Origin: Globisporangium splendens
Taxonomy: Eukaryota > Oomycota > Peronosporomycetes > Pythiales > Pythiaceae
NCBI GenBank assembly: GCA_006386115.1
Contig: VFIW01000006.1
Location: 1,632,706-1,696,705 of the forward strand
DNA length: 64,000 nt
Direction: 5' to 3'
In this document: positions 12,634 through 24,318 of the stretch, one piece after another
Layout: every line of letters starts with the position of its first letter
How positions within the stretch are numbered: the stretch's first letter is position 1
The notes under the pieces: model-generated
Told to the model about the DNA's origin: nothing
What the model saw: the letters and a program-made list of their open reading frames with translations, nothing else
Databases searched by the model: none
Translations under genes and position numbers: made by a program

Positions 12634-13631
12634 CGTGGCGGTCGGGAGCAGAGGGGGAGCGGACGGACGCTTGGGATCTTCTTTTTGGTTTGCTCGGGTC
12701 TGTGGTGTCCAAAGCTTTAGAGATGCTTATGTTGCACGTGACAAGATCTTCCAGCAACATAATAGGGACTTCAGTTTGACAAAACACGGTAGATGTAGTT
12801 CAGTAGTTTACATGTTACAAGTCATCGTTGGCGCACTGCAGTGTTTGCAATCAAGACATGCAACATGGAGATGACTGAACCTACCATCTGTAAAAATCGG
12901 TGCATCAGGTTATGAAACCCACAGGAAAATAAAGGACGTTGGTCACGCAATAGAGGGGTTTAGGAAACGTGATCACAATGTGAAACATGGTTACATATCG
13001 TTTATTGGAGGGAAATGCCCTTCGTGTAATCATCTTTCGCCGAAACGGCAGATTACAATTCTGCTGAAAAACTACGAAATTCCTCTGTAAAATGAATACT
13101 TTCTATTGAATGACAATCGCGGGGCACCTAAACCTACTTTTCAACCGTAACTATGTTGACTCTCGATTATAAACATAACGATTTGGGACAGTGTACTTCG
13201 ACTTCCTAAACCTCTCCAATACAACTCAACTAGTTGCACGTTCCATTGTTGCTCTACACATTGAAAACACATGTAAAAGACAATTGTCTGGAGAACACTT
13301 GCTCCCCCTGTCTCTCTAAGGGGCGGAACATTGGACGTCAAGTATTTTCTGATTGTAGTATATCGTTAGTATACAAATTCCAGTGCAGAGGAACCAACCA
13401 CAAACACCACAACGACTTCTCTGGACGAAGAACCAGTGCAAGAAGATAGCTGGCGCAGTCGTCGATCAGACCGCATCCGAGGGCGAGGTCACGCGAGCAC
13501 GAGCTAACACCATTTCAGCATGGTCTCGCGCATGCTACCAGAACTCAACTGTGAGCTTTTTGAAACGGATGATGCAAATTAAGAGCGCAATGTTGCGAGA
13601 TGATATTGTTGCTGCTTCTGGTGGTCCGAGG
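12634..13631. other. Region without a supported gene
   Basis: About 1 kb upstream of CCT3. The first 150 bp is the CCT3 5' region. From about 12720 the sequence becomes AT-rich with only short open frames that lack codon bias or recognisable motifs. I see no tRNA fold and no terminal repeat. It may hold old transposon debris next to the Ty3/gypsy insertion site. Confidence 0.5.
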
Positions 13632-13636
13632 ACGTG
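13632..13636. repeat. 5-bp target-site duplication, left copy
   Basis: ACGTG directly precedes the first LTR and is repeated at 31017-31021 directly after the last LTR. This marks the ends of one Ty3/gypsy insertion; 5 bp is the usual duplication size for this superfamily. Confidence 0.8.
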
Positions 13637-14171
13637 TGTAACCGGACACTTCCGAGTTACGCAGCACGGTACGTGTGTGAGGAAGCGTATTCAACGCTTC
13701 TCTCAAGGACTCCGTTCCGAGAGCGGTTGCCTGCTTCCTGCAGTGCAACAATCGGTTACCTATAGGTCTCTATAGAGTAACCGTCGATAACCAAAGGCTT
13801 TAGTTAACGGTAAAAATGGAACTGTTTATTTGTCGGAGGTTGCCCTCTGTAGAACAACCTGGATTATCTTTATGTAGCTATGAACAATAGCAATCTCAAG
13901 TGTAATTACTCCCCATGGGGCAATGAGTGGCTATGAAAGACTAACGCTAGTTGTCTTATGTGATTGGGTGAAATGCATGTTCAATTATGTCCAATCGTAG
14001 GCGCCGTCACTCAGACTGGCTGCCGGCTCCACCGTGAAGGTTCGAGCAAGTACGACGAACCTCATGGTTCGGTCTTAAACTTGTTGCGCGTACTCTACGT
14101 ACCGCAAGGTTCGGTTTGTTTGTGTGGCACAACACAAGTGCGTAACCATGTTACAGTGTAACCCCATTACA
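13637..14171 (-). repeat. LTR 1 (short form, 535 bp)
   Basis: It begins TGTAAC and ends ATTACA, next to the purine-tract region of unit 1. Compared with the two 943-bp LTRs it lacks an internal block of about 410 bp. The join falls in a duplicated stretch beginning AGTAACCGTCGATAACC, so it looks like a deletion between direct repeats inside the LTR. Confidence 0.85.
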
Positions 14172-14185
14172 CCACCCCCACTTAA
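14172..14185 (-). other. Polypurine tract of unit 1
   Basis: Read on the minus strand, AAGTGGGGGTGG lies immediately before the 3' LTR and would prime plus-strand DNA synthesis. The equivalent tract of unit 2 is at 22590-22604. Confidence 0.65.
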
Positions 14186-14354
14186 AGTGCGAAACACTCG
14201 AAGGGTCGGTGTGAGAAACGTGTGGATCTCGCGCGTGTGCGCCGAGAAAGGGGAACATTCGTGTATTCCTCGGGAAAGAGCACAGCGGCGACGCGTGCGT
14301 TAATTTCACCGAGTGTTGGCACATATAGTCACTGTGCTCGCGCACGTTAGTATC

Positions 14355-15898
14355 ATGGCCACCAACAAAGCTGTCCGCGAGAAGCTCGCGCGACAAAAAG
14401 GGGAAGGCGTCGGCACTCTCGTCGAAACTCTGCGCAAGCGCGAGGAAGACAGAGAGGTCGCGTCGAGCGCAAGGCGAACGACGGTCACCGCGGATGCGGT
14501 CGACGTGCCTGCGGAGAGCGACGGCAGGTCTGCTCTCACATCTGATAGCGCTCCTGCTATAAGCAGTGAGCTGCGATTCGGAGATCTCCCTTCCGTGAAG
14601 CCGCTGTTCGCGCGTGCTTTGGAAGAGGAGGAAGCGACTGAGGAATTCCTCGTCGTTGACAATGACGGGAGCTCGCTTGAAGACGAGGGAGCGCTCACCG
14701 TGAAGCTCGGCTCCATCGACGAGTGGGTCGAGTACGAGGAGTTGCAAAGCGAGCGACACGCCGCTTATCTCCACGAGCTCGAGCGAGATCCATCCGCTGA
14801 CGTCTCGATGTATCGGACGAAGGAGGAAAATGACGCCGTTGAGGCTGTCAACAATCGTAAGAGGAAGCACGAAGTCCTCATTACAAACGAAGAGGCAGGA
14901 ATGCGAGCCATCGTTCACGATGAGCTCAAGTACTCACTGCCCGAAATGCCGCCGCCAGAACTATGGCCGGCTGGCAAGACCGCATCGAATCTGCTCGCGA
15001 GAGCCAGACTTTGTGCGCGGGACTGTGACGCTCAATTTAAAAATTGGCGTGAAAAGCGATTGCGGGATGAAAATGGGGAATTGCGTATTCACCCGATCCC
15101 AGTCGTCCTCTTTGTTGGAGAGACGGAAGAAGAGTACGATGCCGACTTCATGTCGTGCATCAATAAATTAAGGGAGGTAGCACTCGCACAGTGTCTACCG
15201 ATCCGACAGCGCAACGCAGTCAACGTATGCAATTTGCAGTTGACCGTGTTCGTCTGTTTCGCTCCAAGCAGGGCGGTGGCACGCCTCTGCGAGCGGGTGG
15301 TCGCGCTGGTAACAGGCGACAAATTACTCGCGCGAATGACAGTCCCTCAGTTGCGCCTCAAAGGCGTCAACAAGATCCGGGACGTCTTCGCGAAGACGCT
15401 CAGCAGGCTCCCACGAGCTCTGCGACACATCGTACCCACGCCACTTCACAAGGTAGTGGGCGTTCCCCTTACGCCGCTGCACACGCAGCAGGCGCTCAAC
15501 ATGGTAGTGGCGCTGTCCCTGCTTGTCAATCAGCGGGACAGGTGGCGCCCTACTTCGCTTCAGCATCGGTGGTTGCACCAGATGCGGTGGTTCAGATGGT
15601 TCACGCGAACGCATCGTCTTTGGGGGCGCTACAGCAAGCCGTCCGTACCCTTCGCCAGCAATACCTGGACGAGACCTCGCTGTTGAAGCAGAGGGTGACG
15701 GCGCTTGAGACGGAGCTGAAGGAAGCTCGTCAGATGCTGGAGGAGTACCATGTCCGCGGGAAGCACTTCCACGCGAGGTACGCTCAGCGAGTGAAGACGC
15801 TTTGGGAGAGGCACAACGCGCTCGTGTCTCGATGGGCGGCGTCTGAGCCCCCTGATGAGACCGACGTGCTCCCGCACTGGGATAAGAATCCACAGTAG
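14355..15898 (+). pseudogene. Antisense ORF of unit 1 (frameshifted copy)
   Basis: This is a plus-strand ORF, opposite to gag-pol, starting MATNKAVREK in an ATCATGGCC context. It matches the intact unit 2 ORF at 22774-24318. Near 15168 an A4 run is A3, a 1-nt loss that shifts the frame; the correct frame resumes as an open block from about 15176 to the TAG at 15896. The N-terminal half is acidic and the C-terminal half has a coiled-coil-like heptad region. Its last 575 nt lie over the 3' end of the minus-strand pol gene. Function unknown. Confidence 0.6.
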
Positions 15899-18800
15899 CG
15901 TCGTGGTAGCGTTTCAGCAAACCCACGTAGAACACGGGGTGCGTTGCCATTCTCGTTGGGAGATCGAGCTTGTAATTCAAGTCTCCAATCTTCTCCACAA
16001 CAGTGTATGGCCCGATGAATCGTGGCAACAACTTACTCCCGCTGGGGAGCGTTGTGACTGCATCGTTTGGTAGGTTTTTAATGCTTAAAGGCACTTTATC
16101 ACCCACACAAAACGTTTGTTTGTTCTTTCTACCCGATTTATCGGCGTAGAGCTTTTGCTTGTCTTGCGCAGCAGCTAGTTGGTCGCGTACGCGACGCAAC
16201 AATGCTGCGCGCTCATCAACAAATTGCCGCGCTGCCGCGACGGCTTTGTCTTGCTTTTTCGTTGCTCTCGCAGCGCGTGCTGCAGAGAGATCTATTTCTG
16301 CGCCGGTGGGTGACACCGCGCGTCCTTCCATTCGTGGCTGACGCTCACGCGAGCAGTCGCCTGATTCCGTCTGAGACTGGCTATTTTTGGCACGAGTACC
16401 GTAACTCGGTACCGTGGGAGAGCCATCTATAGACACACGAGTACCGTAACTCAGTACCGTGGGTGATCCATCTTTAGGGACACGTGTACCGTAACTCAGT
16501 ACCGTGCCCGAGATGTCAATACTCTGCGTGCTGTCCGGTAAGACCGTGACAGATTCGGAACGCGATCGCACAGGCGGCGCATCGCGCGCGTCCACGTGAG
16601 CGGTCGACGCCACGTCCGGTGACGGGGATCGCGCACTCGCATCGAGCGCAGCGAGTTGCCCTCCCACCGCAGAGCGTTCGACGCCCTCGAACAGAGTGGC
16701 GGGTACGCGCGGGTGCCGCAGCGAGTTAAAATAGAACGGAGTCACGGCCGTAGAGGCGTGCTCGCTGCTATTTATAGCAAACTCGGCGTACGGCAGCCAG
16801 CGGCTCCAGTCGCGGGGATGATCGACAGCGATGCTGCGAAGAATATCCTCGACGACACGGTTCACGTGCTCGGTTTGCCCGTCTGTCTCGGGGTGATCGG
16901 CAGTGGACAACGCCAGATCTGTGCCGAGCAGGCGAAAGAGTTCGCGCCAAAAGGCGGCGGTAAAACGCGGGTCCCGGTCTGATACAATAGACTCGGGCAA
17001 GCCGTGATAGCGGAACACGTGCTCTAAAAATAGGCACGCCGTCTCTTGCGCAGTGACATGCTTGCGCACGGGTGCAACGTGCACCATTTTGCTCAGTCGA
17101 TCGACGAACACGACGACGCCTGTGTTGCGCGCCTTGTCTTCCGGGAAACCGAAGACGAAATCCATGCTGACCGACTTCCAGCAATCTTGCGGAATCGGCA
17201 GCGGATGCAGCGGCGCTTTGTTCTTGCCCGCAGGCTTCACGCGCTGGCACTGCTCGCATGAGCGTACATAATTGGCCACCCATTTGTAGTGGTGTGGCCA
17301 CCAAAACACATTATACACTTGCAAGAAGGTCTTTTCACGTCCGAGATGCCCACTCGCTGGTGCATCGTGAAACTCATGCAGGATCGAAAGTTTCAGATCC
17401 TGGTCATGCGGTACATACACACGCGGGTAATCAAAGTTGGACAGTCGATGCCACAACAACCCGTCGTGGTAACTAAACCGAGCAAGCTTTGACTCGAGTT
17501 TGGCAGGCAATGACTCTTTGGACGAGCCGTCAAAGTGAGCAATCAACAAGCGACATTCATCGTCCTTTGCATAAAGCGACTGAATGTTGTCCTTGAGCTT
17601 TGTTTGCACTCGACTGATGCTCAGATGCATGAGATCAGGAGTGCGCTCCAAACACAGGGCGTCAGAGCTGTCGTCAACGCTCGACTCGTAATCTGGACGG
17701 CGCGAGAGCGCGTCCGCCAGAACATTTTCCTTTCCCGGCTTGTATTCGACCCGAAAGTTGGACTCGGAGAAGAATGCAAGCCATCGCGCCATTCGCTGCG
17801 ATAAATGGGGGGAATTAATCGCGGTCCGCAAGGACGCGTGATCCGTGTACACAACGAACGGTGTCGCACCCAAAAGGTGGACCCTGAACTTCAAGAGAGC
17901 GTACTTGATCGCAAGCAGCTCCTTGTCGTGCACAGGATAATTCTTTTCAGCTGCCTTAAGCAGTCTGCTTTGGTATGATACGACGCGCTCATGGCCGTCA
18001 TCATCCTTCTGCATCAGCGCACAGCCAATTGCAAAATCGCTGGCATCGCACACGACACTGAAGGCTTTCGTGTGGTCCGGCAACGCCAGGACAGGAGCGC
18101 GAACTAGCGACTCCTTCACGTCAATGAATGCATTCATGACATCATTCGTCCAGTCCCACTCAACATCCTTTTTCAAGAGATGCGTGAGTGGACGGACTCT
18201 TGCCGCATAGTTGTGGCTGTACTTGTGCAAGTAATTTGCCAAGCCACTTGCGCAAGTCCTTGACATTCTTTGGGATCGGCCAGTCGGCGATCGCCTTGAT
18301 CTTCTCTGGGTCCGCGCGGACGCCAGCTTTGCCAACATAGCAGCCCAGGATCGGAATCTCTGAGGCGCCAAAGATGCATTTCTTCAGGTTGCAATACAGA
18401 CTGTTGTCTCGTAAGCACTGCAACACTGAGCGCAAATGTCTCTTGTGCACGTCAACGGCACTGAGACCTCCTTCGGCACGACTGTGCACGAAGATGTCAT
18501 CGAAATAGCTCGGTGCATACGCACGATGAGGACGCAGAAGATGCGTTACCAGACGATTGAACGTCGCTGGTGCATTCTTCAAACCTTGCGGCATAACGAG
18601 CCACTCCCACAGCATCCCGCTGGGTGTGCTTACTGCCGTCAAGGGAACGTCACTCTCTCGCATGAGGATCTGATAGAACCCATCCATCAGATCCAGTGCG
18701 GAGAACACTGTCGAGCCGCCCATGGAGTCGATCAAGACATCCTTCCTTGGGATCGGCGTTTGTGCCGGAATGGTGGCGGCGTTCAGCTTGTTGAAAGCGT

Positions 18801-20546
18801 GAACAATGCGCCATCCACCAGTCGCTTTCCGCACACAAAACGTGGGTGAGCTGTGTGGAGACTTGCTTTCTCTCACATGACCGGCGAGGGCTCGTTTCGC
18901 GAAGAACTCGTCGATTGCCTCAACCTGCTCGCGGGGCAGCGGCCATTGTCTGGTCACGCAATATTTGCTCCCGGGCTCGAGGTCAATCTCGTGCCGTACG
19001 CCACGATCAACGGGCAGGGCACTTGGCACTTTGTCGGGGAACACATCTTTGAACTCCCACAACAAGTCAAAGTATGGACTGCCTTTCACGGCGTCCCAAT
19101 CCTGAGCAGCAAACCGTTTCTGTTTGTCTGGCTCCAAAACACTCTCATCCGCAGTGGACGAGGTGCATAGTTCGCTACGCGTGAACGCAGTCGGAACGAC
19201 GATCTCGCGGATCTGATCACGCTCTAGATCCGTAAGAAAGAGCTCATAGCTCATTTCTTCGAGGGATACAATCGCCTCAGCGGTACTCGGCAGCTCATGG
19301 AGCGCCGCAAATTCAGCGAAGAACACTTCGTCTGATGCGTTTGCTTCCGGACTGCGTGTCGCGCGTCTGAGCGCCACGTCAACGTGAGCGCGATCTATCG
19401 ACGGATCCGAGATCCTGTCGAAGGCGCGCAGCGAAGTTGCAGCTGCATTGAGAGATGGGGCAATCATATGCGAGGCGGCCGTTTCCTCAGCAACAGATGC
19501 CAATGTACTGTCTCTCTCGCGAGCTGACAACTTGCGTCGCCCTCGTCGGTTGATGCGAACACGCGACCTCGCGGTTCTGAGCTCCAGTACTGCACCGTCA
19601 GGGTGGTACGAGCTGGTTGACGCGTGTACACCTGTACTGTCGCTGTCACTTGCGGGGGCTGGCTCGGGTGCTCTGGAGCCGCACACTTGCGCACCAGTGT
19701 CCACGTCTGGACTTTCTGGCGCTTCCGCACAAACTGGGCTACCTGCCGCAGTTGATCTCTTTGCTGGGCTCCCTGCCTCAGCGCATCTTCTAGCTGGGCT
19801 CCCTGCCACAGCGTGAGTGTTTTGAGCGGGGCTCGCTGCCGCCGCATGTCTTCCTGCTGGGCTCCCTGCCACAGCGTGTTCAAAGCTCGCATCCATTGCG
19901 TGGAAATTTTCCCGCAACCTTCGCTCTTCATCAGAGGAAGGGGCGGAGCTTCCGATTGTGCGTGCTCGCCAATCGATCCAAGGCTGATGTTTCGCCAGCC
20001 AAGGCATCCCTAGGATGAGGTCGTACCTCGACCCCATCGCTAGTACCACGAACGTTTCTTTGCAGACAAAGTCGCAAAAACTGAAAGAGAGTTCGACTTG
20101 AACCCCTTCAGTGTGTACTGTCGACCCATCGGCCAGACGTACGATCATCTTCTCGCGCTTGCCACTGTGGACAAGTCGCTCATACGCTTGCAGACTCTGT
20201 TCCAGAGCTCCTTCGAGACGAAGTTCTGTGACGCACCGCAGTCAACAAGAACCGTCATTTTCTTCCCATAGCCCTTCACATCGGCGCTATATACCAACAT
20301 CTCACTCGGAGCCTTGTTGCCAAGAGCTCCTGGGACTAAGCTTCCCATCTGCACGACTCTAGTAGTCGGCGACGCCGAAGCTATAGAGTCTGTCTCAGTA
20401 GAGCGTCCCGCTTCTACTGAGACATTCCGTTTCCCTTTCTTGCCGCAGCGGATCTGCCACCTCGGTGAGCGTGGTTGCCGCGCGGCGGTTGGTAGTCCCT
20501 CGCCTGATTTCCAGTGCGAGGAGCGGGCTGCCTTGGAGCGGGACAC
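15324..20546 (-). pseudogene. pol: Pol polyprotein of unit 1 (chromovirus, two frameshifts)
   Basis: Domains in order on the minus strand: aspartic protease (LVDCGASQNFVSK), reverse transcriptase with the YFDD box, RNase H (CDASDFAIGCAL), integrase with HHCC zinc finger and DDE residues, GPY-type segment, and C-terminal chromodomain (HYLVKWRGYDVSQSSWEP). The open blocks are 20546-20145, 20148-18160 and 18371-15324. Compared with unit 2, one base is missing near 20210 inside the protease region, and five bases are missing near 18240 between RT and RNase H, so this copy cannot make full Pol. An integrase change, TEH instead of TER, precedes the catalytic Glu region. Confidence 0.88.
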
Positions 20547-21574
20547 TTCGACTGATAGTGTCCCCGCTTGCCACAGTTAAAGCAGGTCACTTCGGCGCTG
20601 CTGAGATCCATTGGTGTCGGACCATGGAAGCGCCGCTCATTCGTGACTGCTCGGTGGCTGTGATGCGCACCGTTGTGGCGGCCAGCGTTCCAATCAGGTC
20701 GGCTGACTCTGAACGATTGCTGCTCAACGAGCGCAATGCGGATCGCATCTTCCATCGTGGCCGGCAAGCGTCGGTACAACTCCTGACGCGCTGGTCCACT
20801 GTTGAGGCCGTTGAGAAACGCAGGCACTTTCACAGACTCAGGCAAAGGGCTGGTCGTGATCGCCGCGCACAGGCTTCTCATCTCCTGGATGTATCGTTCC
20901 AGTGAGAGCTTCCCTTGTCTCAAGGAGAAGAAACGACCTTGCAACAGCACTTCGTTGTTCGGAGGCTGATACATGGCGGTGATTCTCGCACGGAAAATAT
21001 CCCACGTGTCGAATGCACACTCATCGGCGAGCAGCGTCGAGAATGCCCATTCCGACGCTCGACCGCGCAGGTTCGAGATGGCGTAAGACACCATCTGCTC
21101 GTTGCTGTCGATGAGCTGAGCCTTGGCGCAACGCTCCACGGCGAGTAGCCAGTGGATGAGCTTGTCGCCATCCGCACCATCGAATTTCGGAGCGTCGATC
21201 TTGACAGCTCTCGGGCGGGGAGTTTGGGACGCGGGTGTCTGAGGCGCAGAAGCCGCACTCGACAAAGACGTGGCTGCACCAGCAACCACAGATACCACTC
21301 GCTCGAGCGCTTCGCGCGACTCAGCAGCTGAGCGCAGCATCTCTGCGGTCAAGCTTGCGGTGGCTTGCATTTGTGCTTGCGCACTTCGTTCTCCTTCGAG
21401 GCGCTGAGCGTTCGAGAAGTTCTCGAACTGCTCGAGTCGAAAGATTTGCTGTTCCGGCGACGCCGAGAGCACGTCTAGAGCGACTTGGTCGCCTAGCGCT
21501 TGTGCCATTCGGGTCAGCACACTCCGGTGTTCAGCCGAGATGTGCGGGAACTGCGCAGGGTCAATTGACGCCAT
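20414..21574 (-). CDS. gag: Gag of Ty3/gypsy unit 1
   Basis: 386 codons starting MASIDPAQFP. A capsid-like helical region is followed by an arginine-rich stretch and one CCHC zinc knuckle (CFNCGKRGHYQSKC) at about residue 330, the nucleic-acid binding part of Gag. It packages element RNA in virus-like particles. The stop at 20414-20416 lies inside the start of the pol frame, which is in the -1 frame, so Pol is expected as a Gag-Pol frameshift product. It is intact in this copy and nearly identical to the unit 2 Gag. Confidence 0.9.
   Translation of the reverse strand: MASIDPAQFPHISAEHRSVLTRMAQALGDQVALDVLSASPEQQIFRLEQFENFSNAQRLEGERSAQAQMQATASLTAEMLRSAAESREALERVVSVVAGAATSLSSAASAPQTPASQTPRPRAVKIDAPKFDGADGDKLIHWLLAVERCAKAQLIDSNEQMVSYAISNLRGRASEWAFSTLLADECAFDTWDIFRARITAMYQPPNNEVLLQGRFFSLRQGKLSLERYIQEMRSLCAAITTSPLPESVKVPAFLNGLNSGPARQELYRRLPATMEDAIRIALVEQQSFRVSRPDWNAGRHNGAHHSHRAVTNERRFHGPTPMDLSSAEVTCFNCGKRGHYQSKCPAPRQPAPRTGNQARDYQPPRGNHAHRGGRSAAARKGNGMSQ
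20429..20435 (-). promoter_or_regulatory. Putative -1 ribosomal frameshift heptamer GGGAAAC (unit 1)
   Basis: Read on the minus strand in the gag frame as AAG GGA AAC, this fits the X XXY YYZ slippery pattern. It lies 12 nt before the gag stop and inside the gag/pol overlap; pol is in the -1 frame. Confidence 0.7.
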
Positions 21575-21629
21575 TATGAATCCTTGAGGAAGCGATTCAG
21601 GCAGTCACCTCTGCCGGGTCGTAGATTGA

Positions 21630-21646
21630 CTACAAGTGCTACCAGT
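21630..21646 (-). other. Primer-binding site region of unit 1
   Basis: Directly after the 5' LTR in element sense the sequence is ACTGGTAGCACTTG, suited to pairing with a tRNA 3' end of the type ...GCTACCA. Unit 2 has ACCGGTAGCAC at the same place, so the TGG core is not perfectly kept. Primer identity is not determined. Confidence 0.45.
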
Positions 21647-22589
21647 TGTAACCGGACACTTCCGAGTTACGCAGCACGGTACGTGTGTGAGGAAGCGTAT
21701 GCAACGCTTCTCTCAAGGACTCCGTTCCGAGAGCTGTTGCCTGCTTCCTGCAGTGCAACAATCGGTTACCTATAGGTCTCTATAGAGTAACCGTCGATAA
21801 CCAAAGGCTTTAGTTAACGGTAAAAATGGAACTGTTTATTCGTTGGGGGTTGCCCTCTGCAGGACACCCTGAGTTATCTTTAGTTCACTATCTAGCATAG
21901 TGAACTTCCGCTCATTTCAATGTGAACATAAGTGAATGGCTCTGAATTGCCGTGTTATTCAATTGGTCTAAAAGCATATAGTTTTAGCCTATGAGAGTCG
22001 TGTCTGTGACCGACCTCTAATCAGAGTAGCTTGGCTACCTTTGTGGTTCGAGTAAGTGCGGCGAACCTAGTGGCTCGGCTGCTTTGGTGTTTCTCGTAAC
22101 TAAGTACGGAAACTTTAGTTGCATGCGGACTTAGTCCAATGTCAACGGATTGAGCTAAGTTGCTGTGGTGCAACTTAGCGTGTGACCCCGTTACAGTAAC
22201 CGTCGATAACCAAAGACTCAGTTAACGGTAAAAATGGAACTGTTTATTTGTTGGAGGTTGCCCTCTGTAGGACAACCTGGATTATCTTTATGTAACTATG
22301 AACAATAGCAATCTCAAGTGTAATTACTCCCCATGGGGAAATGAGTGGCTATGAAAGACTAACGCTAGTTGTCTTATGTGATTGGGTGAAATGCATGTTC
22401 AATTATGTCCAATCGGAGGCGCCGTCACTCAGACTGGCTGCCGGCTCCACCGTGAAGGTTCGAGCAAGTACGACGAACCTCATGGTTCGGTCTTAAACTT
22501 GTTGCGCGTACTCTACGTACCGCAAGGTTCGGTTTGGTTGTGTGGCACAACACAAGTGCGTAACCATGTTACAGTGTAACCCCGTTACA
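21647..22589 (-). repeat. LTR 2 (long form, 943 bp), shared by both units
   Basis: It begins TGTAAC and ends GTTACA. It is the 5' LTR of unit 1 and the 3' LTR of unit 2. Two related blocks inside it, starting near 21785 and 22195, both contain AGTAACCGTCGATAACC and GTTAACGGTAAAAATGGAAC, giving an internal repeat period of about 410 bp. A GTTACA ending also occurs at 22195, so it can be mistaken for two adjacent LTRs. Confidence 0.8.
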
Positions 22590-22604
22590 CCACCCCCCAC
22601 TTAA
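22590..22604 (-). other. Polypurine tract of unit 2
   Basis: On the minus strand TAAGTGGGGGGTGG abuts the 3' LTR. It has one G more than the unit 1 tract. Confidence 0.65.
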
Positions 22605-22773
22605 AGTGCGAAACACTCGAAGGGTCGGTGTGAGAAACGTGTGGATCTCGCGCGTGTGCGCCGAGAAAGGGGAACATTCGTGTATTCCTCGGGAAAGAGC
22701 ACAGCGGCGACGCGTGCGTTAATTTCACCGAGTGTTGGCACATATAGTCACTGTGCTCGCGCACGTGAGTATC

Positions 22774-24318
22774 ATGGCCACCAACAAAGCTGTCCGCGAG
22801 AAGCTCGCGCGACAAAAAGGGGAAGGCGTCGGCACTCTCGTCGAAACTCTGCGCAAGCGCGAGGAAGACAGAGAGGTCGCGTCGAGCGCAAGACGAACGA
22901 CGGTCACCGCGGATGCGGTCGACGTGCCTGCGGAGAGCGACGGCAGGTCTGCTCCCACATCTGATAGCGCTCCTGCTATAAGCAGTGAGCTGCGATTCGG
23001 AGATCTCCCTTCCGTGAAGCCGCTGTTCGCGCGTGCTTTGGAAGAGGAGGAAGCGACTGAGGAATTCCTCGTCGTTGACAATGACGGGAGCTCGCTTGAA
23101 GACGAGGGAGCGCTCACCGTGAAGCTCGGCTCCATCGACGAGTGGGTCGAGTACGAGGAGTTGCAAAGCGAGCGACACGCCGCTTATCTCCACGAGCTCG
23201 AGCGAGATCCATCCGCTGACGTCTCGATGTATCGGACGAAGGAGGAAAATGACGCCGTTGAGGCTGTCAACAATCGTAAGAGGAAGCACGAAGTCCTCAT
23301 TACAAACGAAGAGGCAGGAGTGCGAGCCATCGTTCACGATGAGCTCAAGTACTCACTGCCCGAAATGCCGCCGCCAGAACTATGGCCGGCTGGCAAGACC
23401 GCATCGAATCTGCTCGCGAGAGCTAGACTTTGTGCGCGGGACTATGACGCTCAATTTAAAAATTGGCGTGAAAAGCGATTGCGGGGTGAAAATGGGGAAT
23501 TGCGTATTCACCCGATCCCAGTCGTCCTCTTTGTTGGAGAGACGGAAGAAGAGTACGATGCCGACTTCATGTCGTGCATCAGTAAAATTAAGGGAGGTAG
23601 CACTCGCACAGTGTCTACCGATCCGACAGCGCAACGCAGTCAACGCATGCAATTTGCAGTTGACCGTGTTCGTCTGTTTCGCTCCAAGCAGGGCGGTGGC
23701 ACGCCTCTGCGAGCGGGTGGTCGCGCTGGTAACAGGCGACAAATTACTCGCGCGAATGACAGTCCCTCAGTTGCGCCTCAAAGGCGTCAACAAGATCCGG
23801 GACGTCTTCGCGAAGACGCTCAGCAGGCTCCCACGAGCTCTGCGACACATCGTACCCACGCCACTTCACAAGGTAGTGGGTGTTCCCCTTACGCCGCTGC
23901 ACACGCAGCAGGCGCTCAACATGGTAGTGGCGCTGTCCCTGCTTGTCAATCAGCGGGACAGGTGGCGCCCTACTTCGCTTCAGCATCGGTGGTTGCACCA
24001 GATGCGATGGTTCAGATGGTTCACGCGAACGCATCGTCTTTGGGGGCGCTACAGCAAGACGTCCGTACCCTTCGCCAGCAATATCTGGACGAAACCTCGC
24101 TGTTGAAGCAGAGGGTGACAGCGCTTGAGACGGAGCTGAAGGAAGCTCGTCAGATGCTGGAGGAGTACCATGTCCGCGGGAAGCACTTCCACGCGAGGTA
24201 CGCTCCGCGAGTGAAGACGCTTTGGGAGAGGCACAACGCGCTCGTGTCTCGATGGGCGGCGTCTGAGCCCCCTGATGAGACCGACGTTCTCCCGGACTGG
24301 GATAAAAATCCACAGTAG
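22774..24318 (+). CDS. Intact antisense ORF of the chromovirus (unknown protein, 514 aa)
   Basis: This long plus-strand ORF is opposite to gag-pol. I chose ATG 22774 (MATNKAVREK) for its good context; an in-frame upstream ATG at 22732 adds 14 residues. Residues about 1-250 are acidic with charged helices, the middle is Arg, Gln and Ala rich, and about residues 430-475 form a coiled coil with regular Leu spacing (LKQRVTALETELKEARQML). The ORF starts close to the 3' LTR and its last 575 nt overlap the pol 3' end, which encodes the chromodomain on the other strand, so that DNA is open on both strands. I recognise no family. Extra antisense ORFs near the 3' end are known in some plant gypsy elements. 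It could be a transduced gene or a regulator; expression is not shown. Confidence 0.6.
   Translation: MATNKAVREKLARQKGEGVGTLVETLRKREEDREVASSARRTTVTADAVDVPAESDGRSAPTSDSAPAISSELRFGDLPSVKPLFARALEEEEATEEFLVVDNDGSSLEDEGALTVKLGSIDEWVEYEELQSERHAAYLHELERDPSADVSMYRTKEENDAVEAVNNRKRKHEVLITNEEAGVRAIVHDELKYSLPEMPPPELWPAGKTASNLLARARLCARDYDAQFKNWREKRLRGENGELRIHPIPVVLFVGETEEEYDADFMSCISKIKGGSTRTVSTDPTAQRSQRMQFAVDRVRLFRSKQGGGTPLRAGGRAGNRRQITRANDSPSVAPQRRQQDPGRLREDAQQAPTSSATHRTHATSQGSGCSPYAAAHAAGAQHGSGAVPACQSAGQVAPYFASASVVAPDAMVQMVHANASSLGALQQDVRTLRQQYLDETSLLKQRVTALETELKEARQMLEEYHVRGKHFHARYAPRVKTLWERHNALVSRWAASEPPDETDVLPDWDKNPQ

Noticed and set aside
22196..22589. A separate truncated solo LTR beside LTR 2 (and likewise at 30623-31016)
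   Set aside because: The same arrangement and exact 943-bp length occur at both places, so a single long LTR with an internal repeat is simpler.
22585..23337. Minus-strand ORF of 250 codons between the LTR and pol
   Set aside because: It is the reverse of the plus-strand acidic ORF, has poor codon usage and no recognisable domain.
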